DNA of 64,000 nt from Corynebacterium sphenisci DSM 44792 (GTDB lineage Bacteria; Actinomycetota; Actinomycetes; Mycobacteriales; Mycobacteriaceae): NCBI RefSeq assembly GCF_001941505.1, contig NZ_CP009248.1, positions 2,108,001 to 2,172,000 of the forward strand. The letters run 5' to 3'. How positions within the stretch are numbered: position 1 is the first letter of the stretch; the number at the start of each line of letters is the position of its first letter. Shown here in pieces: positions 29,883-39,776 of the stretch. Both the position numbers and the translations under genes were made by a program. The notes under the pieces are model-generated. The model had not been told where the DNA came from, searched no databases, and saw only the letters and a program-made list of their open reading frames with translations.

Positions 29883-29956
29883 CGACCCTGACGGGACTTG
29901 AACCCGCGACCTCCGCCGTGACAGGGCGGCGCGCTAACCAACTGCGCCACAGGGCC
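29883..29956 (-). tRNA. tRNA-Asp (GTC), copy 2
   Basis: 74-nt cloverleaf, identical in sequence to copy 1 at 29649-29722; anticodon GTC. It lies between tRNA-Glu and the terminator. Confidence 0.95.
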
Positions 29957-30001
29957 ATGTTCGATTGTGCGGGACGGGACCGCCCCGCCGCGGCCGGGTG
30001 G

Positions 30002-30074
30002 TACTCCCTACGGGATTCGAACCCGCGCCGCCGCCTTGAAAGGGCGGTGTCCTAGGCCGCTAGACGAAGGGAGC
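30002..30074 (-). tRNA. tRNA-Glu (TTC)
   Basis: 73-nt cloverleaf: anticodon loop CTTTCAA (TTC), D arm region CTAGCGGCCTAGG, T arm GCGGGTTCGAATCCCGT, acceptor GCTCCCT/AGGGAGT closing with G-U. Confidence 0.92.
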
Positions 30075-30226
30075 TCGCCCGCATGCCGCCCCCGCGCGGG
30101 GGCGACGACGAAGAGCTTAGAGCACACCGCCGGAGGCGGCAAAAACGCCCCCGGCCCGGCGCGGACGACGGCGGCCGGGACCGGCCGGGGCACCCGCCCC
30201 GGCCCGGCCCCGGCCGCCGCCTGCGG

Positions 30227-30299
30227 TGGGCCCCGTGGGGCTCGAACCCACGACCTACGGATTAAAAGTCCGCGGCTCTACCAACTGAGCTAGAGGCCC
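30227..30299 (-). tRNA. tRNA-Lys (TTT)
   Basis: 73-nt cloverleaf: acceptor GGGCCTC/GGGGCCC, D arm GCTCAGTTGGTAGAGC, anticodon loop CTTTTAA (TTT), T arm GTGGGTTCGAGCCCCAC. A TACACT hexamer sits 7 nt upstream (30307-30312, minus strand), a possible -10. Confidence 0.95.
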
Positions 30300-30413
30300 G
30301 CGGGACAGTGTAGCGGCCCGCGCGCGCGAGGCGGATACCCCCGCGGGCATCGGGAACCTTCCGCGGCGCCCAGCCGACTAATTGACGAATCACCTAAATT
30401 CCCGGAGGCCCCT

Positions 30414-31931
30414 GTGGACATCGTCGACATCTCGCGGTGGCAATTCGGCATCACCACCGTCTACCACTTCATCTTCGTGCCGCTGACCATCGGACTCGCC
30501 CCGATGGTCGCGCTCATGCAGACCATCTGGGCGGTGACCCGCGATGAGCGCTGGGATCGGCTCGCCCGCTTCTTCGGCACCATCCTGCTGGTCAACTTCG
30601 CGATGGGCGTGGCCACCGGCATCGTCCAGGAGTTCCAGTTCGGCATGAACTGGTCGGAGTACTCCCGGATGGTCGGCGACGTCTTCGGCGGCCCGCTGGC
30701 CCTGGAGGGCCTGGTCGCCTTCTTCATGGAGTCGGTGTTCCTCGGCCTGTGGATCTTCGGCCGCGGCCGGATCCCGGTGTGGGCGCACACCGCGGCGATC
30801 TGGCTGGTGGCCATCGGGGTGAACGTCTCCGCCTACTTCATCATCGTCGCCAACTCCTTCATGCAGCACCCGGTGGGCGCGGTGTACAACCCGGACACCG
30901 GCCGGGCGGAGCTGGTGGACATCGTGGCGCTGCTCACCAACCCCACCGCCCTGGCCGCCTTCCCGCATGCGGTGGCCGGCTCCTTCCTCACCGCCGGCAC
31001 CTTCGTGCTCGGCATCGCCGGCTGGTGGATGATGCGCGACCGGGACCGCGCCGAACGGCACCGCCCGGCGCTCACCATGGGCCTGTGGACCACCGTGGTG
31101 TCCTCCGTGGCGGTGTTCCTCACCGGCGACATCCAGGCGAAGCTGATGTTCGTGCAGCAGCCGATGAAGATGGCCTCCGCGGAATCGCTGTGCCGCACCG
31201 AGACCGACCCGTGGTTCTCGGTGCTCACCATCGGCACCCACAACAACTGCGACTCGGTGCGCCACCTCATCGAGCTGCCCTGGGTGCTGCCCTTCCTCGC
31301 CGAGGGCCGCTTCTCCGGGGTGACCCTGCAGGGGGTGCAGGATCTGCAGGCCCAGGCGGTGGCCAGGTTCGGCCCCGGCAACTACACCCCGAACCTCTTC
31401 GTCACCTACTGGTCCTTCCGCGCCATGATCGGGCTGATGGCCGGCTCCCTGGCGCTGGCCGCGATCTCCTGGTGGCTCACCCGCGGCGGCCGGCTGCCCG
31501 CCGGCCGGGCCGGGCGGCTGCTCTCCCTGGCCTCCCTGGCGGCGCTGCCCTTCCCCTTCCTCGCCAACTCGGCGGGCTGGATCTTCACCGAGATGGGCCG
31601 CCAGCCCTGGGTGGTGCACCCCAACCCGGAATCCGCCGGGGATCCGCGCACCGAGCTCATCCGGATGACCGTGGACATGGGGGTCACCGACCACGCCCCG
31701 CTCAACGTGATCATCTCCCTGGTCGGGTTCACCCTGGTCTACGCCGCCCTGGCGGTGGTGTGGTTCCGGCTGCTGCGCCGGGTGGTGCGCGCCGGGCTGC
31801 CGGAGGGCCCCGCCGGAGCGCCGCCGGCGGCCGGCGGCGACGGGCCCGACCCCGGCGAGGGGGCGGATCCGCAGGCGCCCCGACCCGTCCGTTTCACCGC
31901 CGCGGGCGGCCCCGCGGGCAAGGAGTCCTGA
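30414..31931 (+). CDS. cydA: Cytochrome bd quinol oxidase subunit I CydA
   Basis: Catalytic subunit of the high-affinity terminal oxidase in the membrane, reducing O2 with quinol electrons; 505 residues with nine membrane segments. Heme ligands: His18 in 'VYHFIFVPLT' (heme b595), His in 'AAFPHAVAGSFLTAG', Met in 'GWIFTEMGRQPW' (heme b558), and the 'KMASAES' Glu. The Q-loop 'ESLCRTETDPWFSVLTIGTHN' is short, as in the S (short) class. The C-terminus after residue 465 is a Pro/Gly-rich tail. The GTG start has CGGAGG 5 nt upstream. It is the first gene of cydABDC. Confidence 0.96.
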   Translation: MDIVDISRWQFGITTVYHFIFVPLTIGLAPMVALMQTIWAVTRDERWDRLARFFGTILLVNFAMGVATGIVQEFQFGMNWSEYSRMVGDVFGGPLALEGLVAFFMESVFLGLWIFGRGRIPVWAHTAAIWLVAIGVNVSAYFIIVANSFMQHPVGAVYNPDTGRAELVDIVALLTNPTALAAFPHAVAGSFLTAGTFVLGIAGWWMMRDRDRAERHRPALTMGLWTTVVSSVAVFLTGDIQAKLMFVQQPMKMASAESLCRTETDPWFSVLTIGTHNNCDSVRHLIELPWVLPFLAEGRFSGVTLQGVQDLQAQAVARFGPGNYTPNLFVTYWSFRAMIGLMAGSLALAAISWWLTRGGRLPAGRAGRLLSLASLAALPFPFLANSAGWIFTEMGRQPWVVHPNPESAGDPRTELIRMTVDMGVTDHAPLNVIISLVGFTLVYAALAVVWFRLLRRVVRAGLPEGPAGAPPAAGGDGPDPGEGADPQAPRPVRFTAAGGPAGKES

Positions 31932-31932
31932 C

Positions 31933-32898
31933 ATGTCCGGCATCGATCTGCCCCTGCTCTGGTTCATCATCATCGCCTTCCTCTTCGCCGGGTACTTCCT
32001 GCTGGAGGGCTTCGATTTCGGCGTCGGCATCCTGCTGCCGGTGCTCGGCCGGGACGAGGCCCGGCGGGCGGCGCTGCTGCGCACCATCGGCCCGGTGTGG
32101 GACGGCAACGAGGTGTGGCTGATCACCGCCGGCGGGGCGCTGTTCGCCGCCTTCCCGGAGTGGTACGCCTCCATGTTCAGCGGGTTCTACCTGCCCCTGT
32201 TCCTCATCCTGCTGGCGCTCATCGTGCGCATCGTGGGCCTGGAGTGGCGGGCCAAGGTCGACGGGGATCGCTGGCGGGCCTGGTGCGACGCCGGGATCAT
32301 CATCGGCTCCTGGGCCCCGCCGGTGCTGTGGGGGGTGGCGGTGGCCAACCTGGTCGCCGGGGTGCCCGCGGACGCGCACCTGGTCTACCCGCTGCTGCGC
32401 CCGGTGGGCCTGCTCGGCGGGGCCGGGCTGACCGCGGTGTTCGTGCTGCACGGGCTGACCTTCCTGCGCCTGAAGACCGCCGGGGCGCTGCGCGCGGAGG
32501 CCGGCCGGCTCCTCGCCCCGGTGGCGGCGGCGGCGATCCTGCTCGGCGGGGCCTTCGCGCTGGTGGTGCAGCTCGGCCACGGCAAGGACTGGACCTGGGC
32601 GGCGGCCGGGGTCGCCGCGGCGGGGCTGCTGGCCGGGGCCGCCGCCGCGGCCCGGGGCCGCGACGGGATCGCCTTCACCGCCACCGCGGCGGCCGTGATC
32701 GCGGTCACCGTGCTCGCCTTCGGCGCCATGTTCCCCCTGGTGTGGCCGGGCCTGGACGTGCACGCGGCGGCCTCCAGCGCGTACACCCTGAAGGTGATGA
32801 CCTGGGCGGCGGCGGTGATGACCCCGCTGGTGATGATCTACCAGGGCTGGACCTACTGGGTGTTCCGCCGCCGGATCACCGCCGAGCGGGTCGGATGA
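31933..32898 (+). CDS. cydB: Cytochrome bd quinol oxidase subunit II CydB
   Basis: Second structural subunit of cytochrome bd; 321 residues with about eight membrane helices. Hallmarks: 'LEGFDFGVGILLPVLGRDEARRAALLRTIGPVWDGNEVWLI' (spaced segments), and 'EWYASMFSGFYLPLFLILLALIVR'. It begins one base after the cydA stop codon. The gene has no heme ligands of its own and stabilises CydA. Confidence 0.96.
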   Translation: MSGIDLPLLWFIIIAFLFAGYFLLEGFDFGVGILLPVLGRDEARRAALLRTIGPVWDGNEVWLITAGGALFAAFPEWYASMFSGFYLPLFLILLALIVRIVGLEWRAKVDGDRWRAWCDAGIIIGSWAPPVLWGVAVANLVAGVPADAHLVYPLLRPVGLLGGAGLTAVFVLHGLTFLRLKTAGALRAEAGRLLAPVAAAAILLGGAFALVVQLGHGKDWTWAAAGVAAAGLLAGAAAAARGRDGIAFTATAAAVIAVTVLAFGAMFPLVWPGLDVHAAASSAYTLKVMTWAAAVMTPLVMIYQGWTYWVFRRRITAERVG

Positions 32899-34427
32899 GG
32901 CCGATCGATCCGCGGCTGCTGCGGATCTCCCGGCCCACCCGGCGCTGGATCGCCCTCGCCGCGGCGCTCTCCGCCGCCGGCACCCTGGCCACCATCGGCG
33001 CCGGGCTGCTGGTCGGCGCGATCGCCGCGGCCGTGATCGAGGGCCCCGCCCCCGGGGCGCCGGTCCCGCGCACCCTGCTGGCCGCCCTGGTCGCCGTGGG
33101 CGCGGCCCGCGGCCTGATCGCCTGGGCGCGGCGCCGGCTGGGCCGCCGGGCCGCCGCGGCCGCGGTGGTCGACCTGCGCGCCCGGGCCCTGGCCCGGCTC
33201 GCCGAATCCGATCCGCGCACCGTGGACCGGGCCCGCTGGCGCACCCTGCTGCTCGACGGGATCGAGGGCCTGGGCCCCTACCTCACCGGGTTCCTGCCCG
33301 CCCTGGCGGCCACCGCGATCGCCTCCCCGGCGGCGCTGGGGGTGCTGTGGTGGCTGGACCCGGCCTCGGCGGCGATCGCGGCGGTCACGCTGCCGCTGAT
33401 CCCGCTGTTCATGTGGCTGGTGGGCACCCTGACCCAGGGCCGCACCGAACGCCGGCTGCGCGATGTGGGGGTGCTCGCCGACCAGATGCTGGATCTGGTG
33501 GCGGGGCTGCCCACGCTGCGCGCGCACCGGCGCACCGCCACCCCGGCGGCGGAGATCCGGCGGCTGTCCGGGGCGCACCGGGAATCGACCATGGCGGTGC
33601 TGCGGGTGGCCTTCCTCTCCGGGTTCGTGCTGGAGTTCCTGGCCACCCTGTCGGTGGCCCTGGTCGCCGTCGGGATCGGCTTCCGGCTGCTGGACGGGTC
33701 GATCACCCTCGCCGCGGGGCTCACCGTGCTCGTGATCGTCCCGGAGGCCTACCAGCCGGTGCGCGAGGTCGGCGCCCGCTTCCACGACGCCCAGGACGGG
33801 CTGACCGCCACCGGGGAGGTGCTGGCGCTGCTCGACGGGGCCGCCGGCGCCGGCGTCGCCGGCGCCGCCGCACGGGACCGCCACCCCGGTGCGGCGCCGC
33901 CGGCGCGGGGCATCCGGGTGGAGTTCCACCGGCTCACCGCCCGCGGCCGGGACGGCGCCCGGCCCCGGGATCTCTGCGGCGTCGCCGAACCGGGGGCGGT
34001 GACCGTGCTCGCCGGGCCGAACGGCTCCGGCAAATCCACCGCGCTGCTGGCCCTGCTGGGCATCGCCGTGGACGGGGTCACCGGGGTCGCCCGGGCGGTG
34101 GCCGCCGAGGGGGAGCTGCGCGGCGCCGCGCTGTGGGCGCGCACCTCCTACCTGCCGCAGCGCCCGGCGCTGACCCCGGCCCTGGTCGGCGACGCCTCCG
34201 GGCTGAGCCTGGGCCAGCGGCAGCGCGCGGCGGTGGCCGCGGAACTGGCCCGGGGCCGGGAGCTGCTGCTGCTCGACGAGCCGACCGCGCACCTGGACCA
34301 GGCCAACGCCGCCCGGATGCTCACCCGGCTGCGCGCCGAGGCCGACCGGGGCGCCACGGTGCTCATCGCCTCCCATGATCCCCTGGTGCTCGCCGCCGCC
34401 GATCACGTGGTGGAGGTGGGCCGATGA
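32895..34427 (+). CDS. cydD: Cytochrome bd biogenesis ABC exporter subunit CydD, with shortened nucleotide-binding domain
   Basis: One half of the CydDC transporter needed for cytochrome bd assembly (exports thiols or handles heme). 510 residues: six membrane helices (about 15-310), then an ATPase domain with Walker A 'LAGPNGSGKST', Q-loop 'SYLPQRPALTP', signature 'LSLGQRQR', Walker B 'LLLLDEPTAHLD' and 'ASHD'. Between the Q-loop and signature only about 10 residues occur (ALVGDASG), whereas its partner CydC has about 50. The helical subdomain is therefore largely missing. The start overlaps cydB (ATGA). Confidence 0.9.
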   Translation: MRPIDPRLLRISRPTRRWIALAAALSAAGTLATIGAGLLVGAIAAAVIEGPAPGAPVPRTLLAALVAVGAARGLIAWARRRLGRRAAAAAVVDLRARALARLAESDPRTVDRARWRTLLLDGIEGLGPYLTGFLPALAATAIASPAALGVLWWLDPASAAIAAVTLPLIPLFMWLVGTLTQGRTERRLRDVGVLADQMLDLVAGLPTLRAHRRTATPAAEIRRLSGAHRESTMAVLRVAFLSGFVLEFLATLSVALVAVGIGFRLLDGSITLAAGLTVLVIVPEAYQPVREVGARFHDAQDGLTATGEVLALLDGAAGAGVAGAAARDRHPGAAPPARGIRVEFHRLTARGRDGARPRDLCGVAEPGAVTVLAGPNGSGKSTALLALLGIAVDGVTGVARAVAAEGELRGAALWARTSYLPQRPALTPALVGDASGLSLGQRQRAAVAAELARGRELLLLDEPTAHLDQANAARMLTRLRAEADRGATVLIASHDPLVLAAADHVVEVGR

Positions 34428-35968
34428 TCCGGGCGGTGCTGGCCGGCACACTCACCCTGCTGGCCTCGATCGGGCTCACCGCCACCTCCGCGTGGCTCAT
34501 CACCCGGGCCTGGCAGATGCCCCCGGTGCTGGATCTGGCGGTGGCGGTGACCGCGGTGCGCGCCCTGGGCATCTCCCGGGCGGTGTTCCGCTACGTCGAT
34601 CGGCTCGCCGCCCACGATCTGGCGCTGCGCCGGGCCGAGCGGGCCCGGGCCGGGGCGTACGCGGCGGTGGCCGCCGCCCCGCCGGAGCGGGTGGCCGGGC
34701 TCACCCGGGGGGCGCTGCTGACCCGGCTGGGCGCGGACGTGGACGCGCTCACCGAGGAGACGGTGCGCGCCCGGGTGCCGGCCCGGGTGGCGCTGGCCAC
34801 CTCCGCGGTGGCGGTGGCCGGGGTCGCCGCGGCCTCCCCGGCGGCGGCCGCGGTGCTCGCCGCCGGGCTGGCCGCCGCGGGCCTGGCCGCCCCGGCGCTG
34901 GCCGCCCGCGCCGAGCGGCGCTCCGGGGCGCGGCGGGCCCGGGCCACCCAGGACCACGTCGCCGCGGTGGACCGGGTGCTCGCCGATGCGGCGGTGCTGC
35001 GGGTGCGCGGAACACTGCCGGAGGCCCTGGCGGAGGCGGATCGGGCGGCGCGCCGGCTGGCCGCCGCCGAGGAGCCCGACGCCGCCGCGGCCGGGCTGGC
35101 CGCGGCCTCGGCGACGTGGACGGTGGCCGGGGTGCTCGCGGTGGTGCTCGCCGCCGGACCGCAGTCCCCGCAGTGGGTGGGCGTGCTGGCGCTGCTGCCG
35201 CTGGCCGCCTTCGAGGCGGTCGCCGGCCTGCCCGCCGCGGCGGTGACCAGGGAGCGCGCCCGCGCCGCCCGGTCGCGGCTGGCCGGCCTCGCCGGGGCGG
35301 ACGAGCCCGCCCCGGCCGCGCCCGGCGCGCCGGCCGAGGCGGCGCAGGCGGCGGAGGCCGATCCGGAGCCCCGGCTGCGGGCGCGCGGCCTGGAGCTCAT
35401 CCGCGGCAGCCTCGGCACCGTGGACCTGGACCTGCCCTTCGGCTCCCGGCTGCGGGTGACCGCGCCCTCGGGGGCGGGCAAGACCACCCTGCTGCTCACC
35501 CTGGCCGGGCTGCTGCCCGCCGCGGCCGGCCGGGTGCGCCCCGGCGGGGACCGGATCACCTGCATCACCGAGGACGCGCACGTCTTCGCCACCACCATCC
35601 GGGACAACCTGGCGCTCGGCGCGCCGGAGGCCACGGACGCGGAGATGGCCGCGGTGCTCGCCGCGGTGGGCCTCGGCGACTGGCTGGCCGGGCTGCCCCG
35701 GGGGCTGGCCACGGTGCTCGCCGGCGGCGCCGGGGATCTCTCCGGGGGCCAGCGCCGTCGGCTGCTGCTGGCCCGGGCGCTGCTCACCGAATCGCCGATC
35801 CTGCTGCTCGACGAACCCGACGAGCACCTCGACGACGCCGGCGCGGCGGCCCTGGAGCGGCTGCTGGCCGCCCCGGAGCTGCCCGGGGCGCGGCCGCGGC
35901 GCACCGTGGTCGTCGCCTCCCATCCCCGATTTCACGCCGGGCTGCTGCCGGTGCGACAATTCCCGGCG
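34424..35968 (+). CDS. cydC: Cytochrome bd biogenesis ABC exporter subunit CydC
   Basis: Partner of CydD; about 515 residues (stop codon at 35969-35971). Six membrane helices, then a full ATPase domain: Walker A 'TAPSGAGKTTLL', 'ITEDAHVFATTIRDNLALG' (an unusual Glu-Asp-Ala at the Q-loop, where CydC usually lacks Gln), signature 'DLSGGQRRRLLLARALL', Walker B 'ILLLDEPDEHLDD' and 'ASHPRF'. Overlaps cydD (ATGA) and dusB (GTGA). Confidence 0.93.
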
Positions 35969-37125
35969 TGACCGCGCTGCGCATCGGACCCCTCGACCTG
36001 GCCTCGCCGGTGATCCTGGCCCCCATGGCCGGGGTCACCGACGCGGCCTTCCGCACCCTGTGCCGGGAGCGGGAGCGGGCGCTGACCGGCACCGTCAGCG
36101 GCCTCTACGTCTGCGAGATGATCACCGCCCGGGCCCTGGTCGAGCGCAATGAGAAGACCCTGCGGATGACCGCCTTCGCCCCGGACGAGTCGCCCCGGTC
36201 GATGCAGCTCTACACCACCGACCCGGAGTGGACCTTCCGGGCGGCGCGGATGATCGCCGAGGAGGGCATCGCCGATCACCTGGACATGAACTTCGGCTGC
36301 CCGGTGCCGAAGGTCACCCGGCGCGGCGGCGGGGCGGCGCTGCCCTACAAGCGGCGGCTCTTCGCCGACATCGTCGACGCCGCGGTGCGCGGGGTCGCCG
36401 ACTCCGGGATCCCGGTGACCGTGAAGTTCCGGGTGGGCATCGACGAGGGGCACAAGACGCACCTGGACGCCGGCCGGATCGCCGCGGACCAGGGGGCGGC
36501 GGCGGTGGCGCTGCATGCGCGCACCGCGGCGCAGCGCTACTCCGGCACCGCGGACTGGTCCGAGATCGCCCGCCTGGTGGAGCACATGTCCGGCACCGGG
36601 GTGCCGGTGCTGGGCAACGGGGACATCTTCGCCGCCGGCGACGCCCGGGCGATGATGTCCGCCACCGGCTGCGACGGGGTGGTGGTGGGCCGCGGCTGCC
36701 TGGGCCGGCCCTGGCTGTTCGCGCAGCTCTCCGCGGATCTGCGCGGGGCCCCGGTGCCGCCGGCGCCGACCCTGGCGGAGGTCGCCGGGATCATCTCCCG
36801 GCACGCCCGGCTGATGGCGCACTTCGACGACGAGGCCCGGGCCTGCCGGGACATCCGCAAGCACATCGGCTGGTACCTGCGCGGCTACCCCGCCGGGGGC
36901 CGGCTGCGCGCCGAGCTGACCCGGGTGCGCGGGCTCGACGAGCTCGACGAGCTGCTGGCGCCGCTGGCCGAGGGCGAGCACGCCGGGGCGCGGCCGGTGG
37001 ACGCCGACGGCCCGCGGGGCCGGCAGGGCTCCCCGGCCAAGGTGGCGCTGCCGGAGGGCTGGCTCGACGATCCGGAGGATCCGAGCGTGCCGGCGGGGGC
37101 GGATCTCATGCACTCCGGGGGCTGA
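35968..37125 (+). CDS. dusB: tRNA-dihydrouridine synthase DusB
   Basis: FMN-dependent enzyme that reduces uridines in the tRNA D-loop, cytoplasmic; 385 residues. 'PVILAPMAGVTDAAFRTLCR' is the FMN-binding start, 'DHLDMNFGCPVPKVTRRGGGAAL' holds the catalytic Cys, then 'VTVKFRVG', 'LHARTAAQRYSGTADW' and 'GNGDIF'. A C-terminal extension after residue 335 (GEHAGARPVDADGPRG) is typical of actinobacterial members. The GTG start overlaps the cydC stop, so it may be translationally coupled to cyd genes although its job is unrelated. Confidence 0.94.
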   Translation: MTALRIGPLDLASPVILAPMAGVTDAAFRTLCRERERALTGTVSGLYVCEMITARALVERNEKTLRMTAFAPDESPRSMQLYTTDPEWTFRAARMIAEEGIADHLDMNFGCPVPKVTRRGGGAALPYKRRLFADIVDAAVRGVADSGIPVTVKFRVGIDEGHKTHLDAGRIAADQGAAAVALHARTAAQRYSGTADWSEIARLVEHMSGTGVPVLGNGDIFAAGDARAMMSATGCDGVVVGRGCLGRPWLFAQLSADLRGAPVPPAPTLAEVAGIISRHARLMAHFDDEARACRDIRKHIGWYLRGYPAGGRLRAELTRVRGLDELDELLAPLAEGEHAGARPVDADGPRGRQGSPAKVALPEGWLDDPEDPSVPAGADLMHSGG

Positions 37126-37156
37126 GCGGCGCCGCGCGCGGGCGGGCCGGGGCCTC

Positions 37157-37162
37157 TACTAT
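37157..37162 (+). promoter_or_regulatory. Leaderless phoU promoter -10
   Basis: TACTAT, 8 nt before the phoU ATG. Confidence 0.55.
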
Positions 37163-37170
37163 GGGGGACC

Positions 37171-37902
37171 ATGCGCACCGTGTACCGAGAGCAGATGGAC
37201 ACCTTCGCCCATGATCTCATCCTCATGTGCGATCACATCCACGCCATGCACCGCAACGCGGCCCGGGCGCTGCTCGAGGCGGACCTGGAGCTGGCCGAAT
37301 CGGTGCTCTCCGAGGTGGATCGGCTCGACGAGCTGCGGGTGCGCTGCGAGGACCGGGCCTTCGAGCTGCTCGCCCTGGAGGCCCCGGTGGCCCGGGACCT
37401 GCGCCAGATCGTCTCCGGGATCTCGATCGTGGAGGATCTCTCCCGGATGGGGGCGCTGAGCGTGCACATCGCCACCACCGCCCGGCGCCGGCACCCGGAG
37501 CGCACCCTGCCGGCGGACGTGGAGGGCTTCTTCCGGGAGATGGCCTCGGTGTGCGGGCGGATCACCGAGTCGATGCGGGAGATCCTGATCACCTACGACG
37601 TGGAGCTGGCGCTGTCCATGGCCCAGGACGATGACGGGGTCGACGACATCCACCACCACCTGTTCACGCTCACCACGAACGAGGATCGGTGGCCGCACGG
37701 CTCCCGGGCCACCGTGGACGTGACCCTGCTGTCCCGCTACTTCGAGCGCTACGCCGATCACGCCGTGGAGATCGCCGCCCGGGTGGTGTACATGGCCACC
37801 GGGTACAAGCCGGCGGAGTACCTGGACCGGCGCGAATCCGAGGCCGACGACCGCCAGATCCGGGAGCGGCTGGCGAAGCTGGAGCGGCATTTCGACAACT
37901 AG
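37171..37902 (+). CDS. phoU: Phosphate transport regulator PhoU
   Basis: Cytoplasmic regulator that links the Pst transporter to the phosphate two-component system; 243 residues of two three-helix bundles. Metal-binding E/DxxxD clusters: 'VDRLDELRVRCEDRAFELLALEAPVARDLRQ' (first bundle), and 'DVTLLSRYFERYADHAVEIAARVVYMATG' (second). It is oriented convergent to pstSCAB, with a hairpin between, so it has its own promoter. Confidence 0.94.
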   Translation: MRTVYREQMDTFAHDLILMCDHIHAMHRNAARALLEADLELAESVLSEVDRLDELRVRCEDRAFELLALEAPVARDLRQIVSGISIVEDLSRMGALSVHIATTARRRHPERTLPADVEGFFREMASVCGRITESMREILITYDVELALSMAQDDDGVDDIHHHLFTLTTNEDRWPHGSRATVDVTLLSRYFERYADHAVEIAARVVYMATGYKPAEYLDRRESEADDRQIRERLAKLERHFDN

Positions 37903-37935
37903 GGGCCCCGCGCCCGCGGGCCCGCCCCGGGCGCC

Positions 37936-37977
37936 GCGACGCCCCGCCGGCCGCGATCGCGGCGGGCGGGGCGTCGC
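37936..37977. terminator. Bidirectional terminator between phoU and pstB
   Basis: Stem of 13 bp, GCGACGCCCCGCC with GGCGGGGCGTCGC, loop of about 16 bases that itself contains CCGCGATCGCGG. Confidence 0.65.
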
Positions 37978-37993
37978 CCTCCCCGGGCGGGGC

Positions 37994-38770
37994 TCAGCCG
38001 AAGCGGCCGGAGATGTAGTCCTCGGTCTCCTTCTTGTCCGGGTTCTCGAAGATCTTGCGGGTGTCGCCGACCTCCACCAGCTCCCCGGGCTTGCCGGTGG
38101 CCTCCAGGGAGAAGAAGGCGGTCTGGTCGGACACCCGGGCCGCCTGCTGCATGTTGTGGGTGACGATGACGATGGTGAACTCCTCCTTGAGCTGGTGGAT
38201 CAGATCCTCCACGGCCAGGGTGGAGATCGGGTCCAGCGCGGAGCAGGGCTCGTCCATGAGCAGCACCTCCGGCTCCACCGCGATCGCGCGGGCGATGCAC
38301 AGCCGCTGCTGCTGGCCGCCGGAGAGCCCGCCGCCGGGCTTGTCCAGGCGGTCCTTGACCTCCTCCCACAGGTTCGCCGAGCGCAGCGAGCGCTCCGCGA
38401 CCTCGCGCAGCCGGGCCTTGTCGCGCACCCCGGACAGGCGCAGCCCGGCGACCACGTTGTCCTCGATGGACATGGTCGGGAAGGGGTTGGCCTTCTGGAA
38501 GACCATGCCGATGGTGTTGCGCACCGCGACGGGGTCGACCTTGCGGTCGTAGATGTCCTCCCCGTCGAGGAGCACCCGGCCGGTGACCCGGGCGCCCGGG
38601 ATGACCTCGTGCATCCGGTTCATGGAGCGCAGGACGGTGGATTTGCCGCAGCCGGAGGGGCCGATGAAGGCGGTCACGGAGCGCGGCGGCACATGCAGGT
38701 TGACGTTCTGCACGGCGTGGAAGTCGCCGTAGTAGATGTCGACGTCGTGGAGGTCGAGGCGCTTGGCCAT
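37994..38770 (-). CDS. pstB: Phosphate ABC transporter ATPase PstB
   Basis: Energises phosphate import; 258 residues. Walker A 'GPSGCGKST', Q-loop '[10 protein letters not shown]', signature '[15 protein letters not shown]', Walker B '[13 protein letters not shown]', switch 'VTHN', all of PstB type. Start ATG with GAAAGGT about 11 nt upstream. Last gene of the pst operon. Confidence 0.96.
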   Translation of the reverse strand: MAKRLDLHDVDIYYGDFHAVQNVNLHVPPRSVTAFIGPSGCGKSTVLRSMNRMHEVIPGARVTGRVLLDGEDIYDRKVDPVAVRNTIGMVFQKANPFPTMSIEDNVVAGLRLSGVRDKARLREVAERSLRSANLWEEVKDRLDKPGGGLSGGQQQRLCIARAIAVEPEVLLMDEPCSALDPISTLAVEDLIHQLKEEFTIVIVTHNMQQAARVSDQTAFFSLEATGKPGELVEVGDTRKIFENPDKKETEDYISGRFG

Positions 38771-38844
38771 GGTGGGGCGGTACCTTTCGGGCGGTCGGGG
38801 CGGCCGGGCCGGGGCGGGTCGCGCCCCGCCGGCGGCGGGCGGGG

Positions 38845-39771
38845 CTAGTTTTTGACGGAGAACTTCGCGGAGATGAGCCGCGCGATGACGTTGATGGCCG
38901 CGATGATGAGGACCAGGGTCAGCGCCGCGCCCCACATCTTGTCGAAGGCCGAACCGGTGGAGCCGGACTTGTACATGTCCAGCATGAACAGCGGCAGCGA
39001 GGACTGGGACTGGCCGAAGGGGTCCCAGGTGATGATCCGGGAGGTGGCCACCAGGATGAGCATCGGCGCGGATTCGCCCATCACCCGGGCCACCGCGAGC
39101 ATCACCCCGGTGACGATCCCGGACAGCGCGGTGGGCAGCACGATCCGGGCGATGGTCTTCCACTTCGGCACGCCCAGGGCGTAGGAGGCCTCCCGCAGGT
39201 CGGCGGGCACCACCCGCAGCATCTCCTCGGTGTTGCGCACCACCAGCGGCAGCATGAGCAGCACCAGGGCCAGGGAGACCGCGAACCCGGAGCGGCTCAT
39301 CCCGAACATGACCACCCACATGGAGTAGATGAACAGGCTGGCCACGATGGAGGGCACCCCGGAGAGGATGTCCACGGTGAAGGTGGTCACCCGGCCCAGC
39401 CGGGAGCCGCCGGCGTACTCGACGAGGTAGATGGCCACGAACACCCCGACCGGGATGGTCAGCGCGGAGGTGACCACCGCCTGCACCAGGGTGCCGACGA
39501 TGGCGTGCGCGGCCCCGCCGGCGGCGGCGCCGGCGGTGACCCCCAGCTGGGAGGTGGACCACCAGGCGGGGTCGAGCACCATCGGCAGCCCGCGGCGGAC
39601 CACCTCCAGCAGCACCCAGGCCAGGGGGATGAGCGCGGCGGCCATGGACAGGTGGATGACCGCGGTGGCCAGCCGGTCCCGGGACAGCCGGGCGGCGGAG
39701 ATCGGGGTGAAGGTGGTCTCCGCGGTGGGCACCGGCGCGGCGGCGTCGAGTGCGGTGTCGTCTCGGTTCAT
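38845..39771 (-). CDS. pstA: Phosphate ABC transporter permease PstA
   Basis: Inner-membrane permease subunit; 308 residues with six helices. A 40-residue soluble N-terminus precedes the first helix. The EAA-type loop is '[37 protein letters not shown]', ending in the family's conserved GE. It lies 5 bases from pstC. Confidence 0.95.
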   Translation of the reverse strand: MNRDDTALDAAAPVPTAETTFTPISAARLSRDRLATAVIHLSMAAALIPLAWVLLEVVRRGLPMVLDPAWWSTSQLGVTAGAAAGGAAHAIVGTLVQAVVTSALTIPVGVFVAIYLVEYAGGSRLGRVTTFTVDILSGVPSIVASLFIYSMWVVMFGMSRSGFAVSLALVLLMLPLVVRNTEEMLRVVPADLREASYALGVPKWKTIARIVLPTALSGIVTGVMLAVARVMGESAPMLILVATSRIITWDPFGQSQSSLPLFMLDMYKSGSTGSAFDKMWGAALTLVLIIAAINVIARLISAKFSVKN

Positions 39772-39776
39772 GGGGA

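Noticed and set aside
30390..32174. A 594-codon minus-strand open frame over cydA
   Set aside because: Antisense shadow; only cydA has conserved residues.
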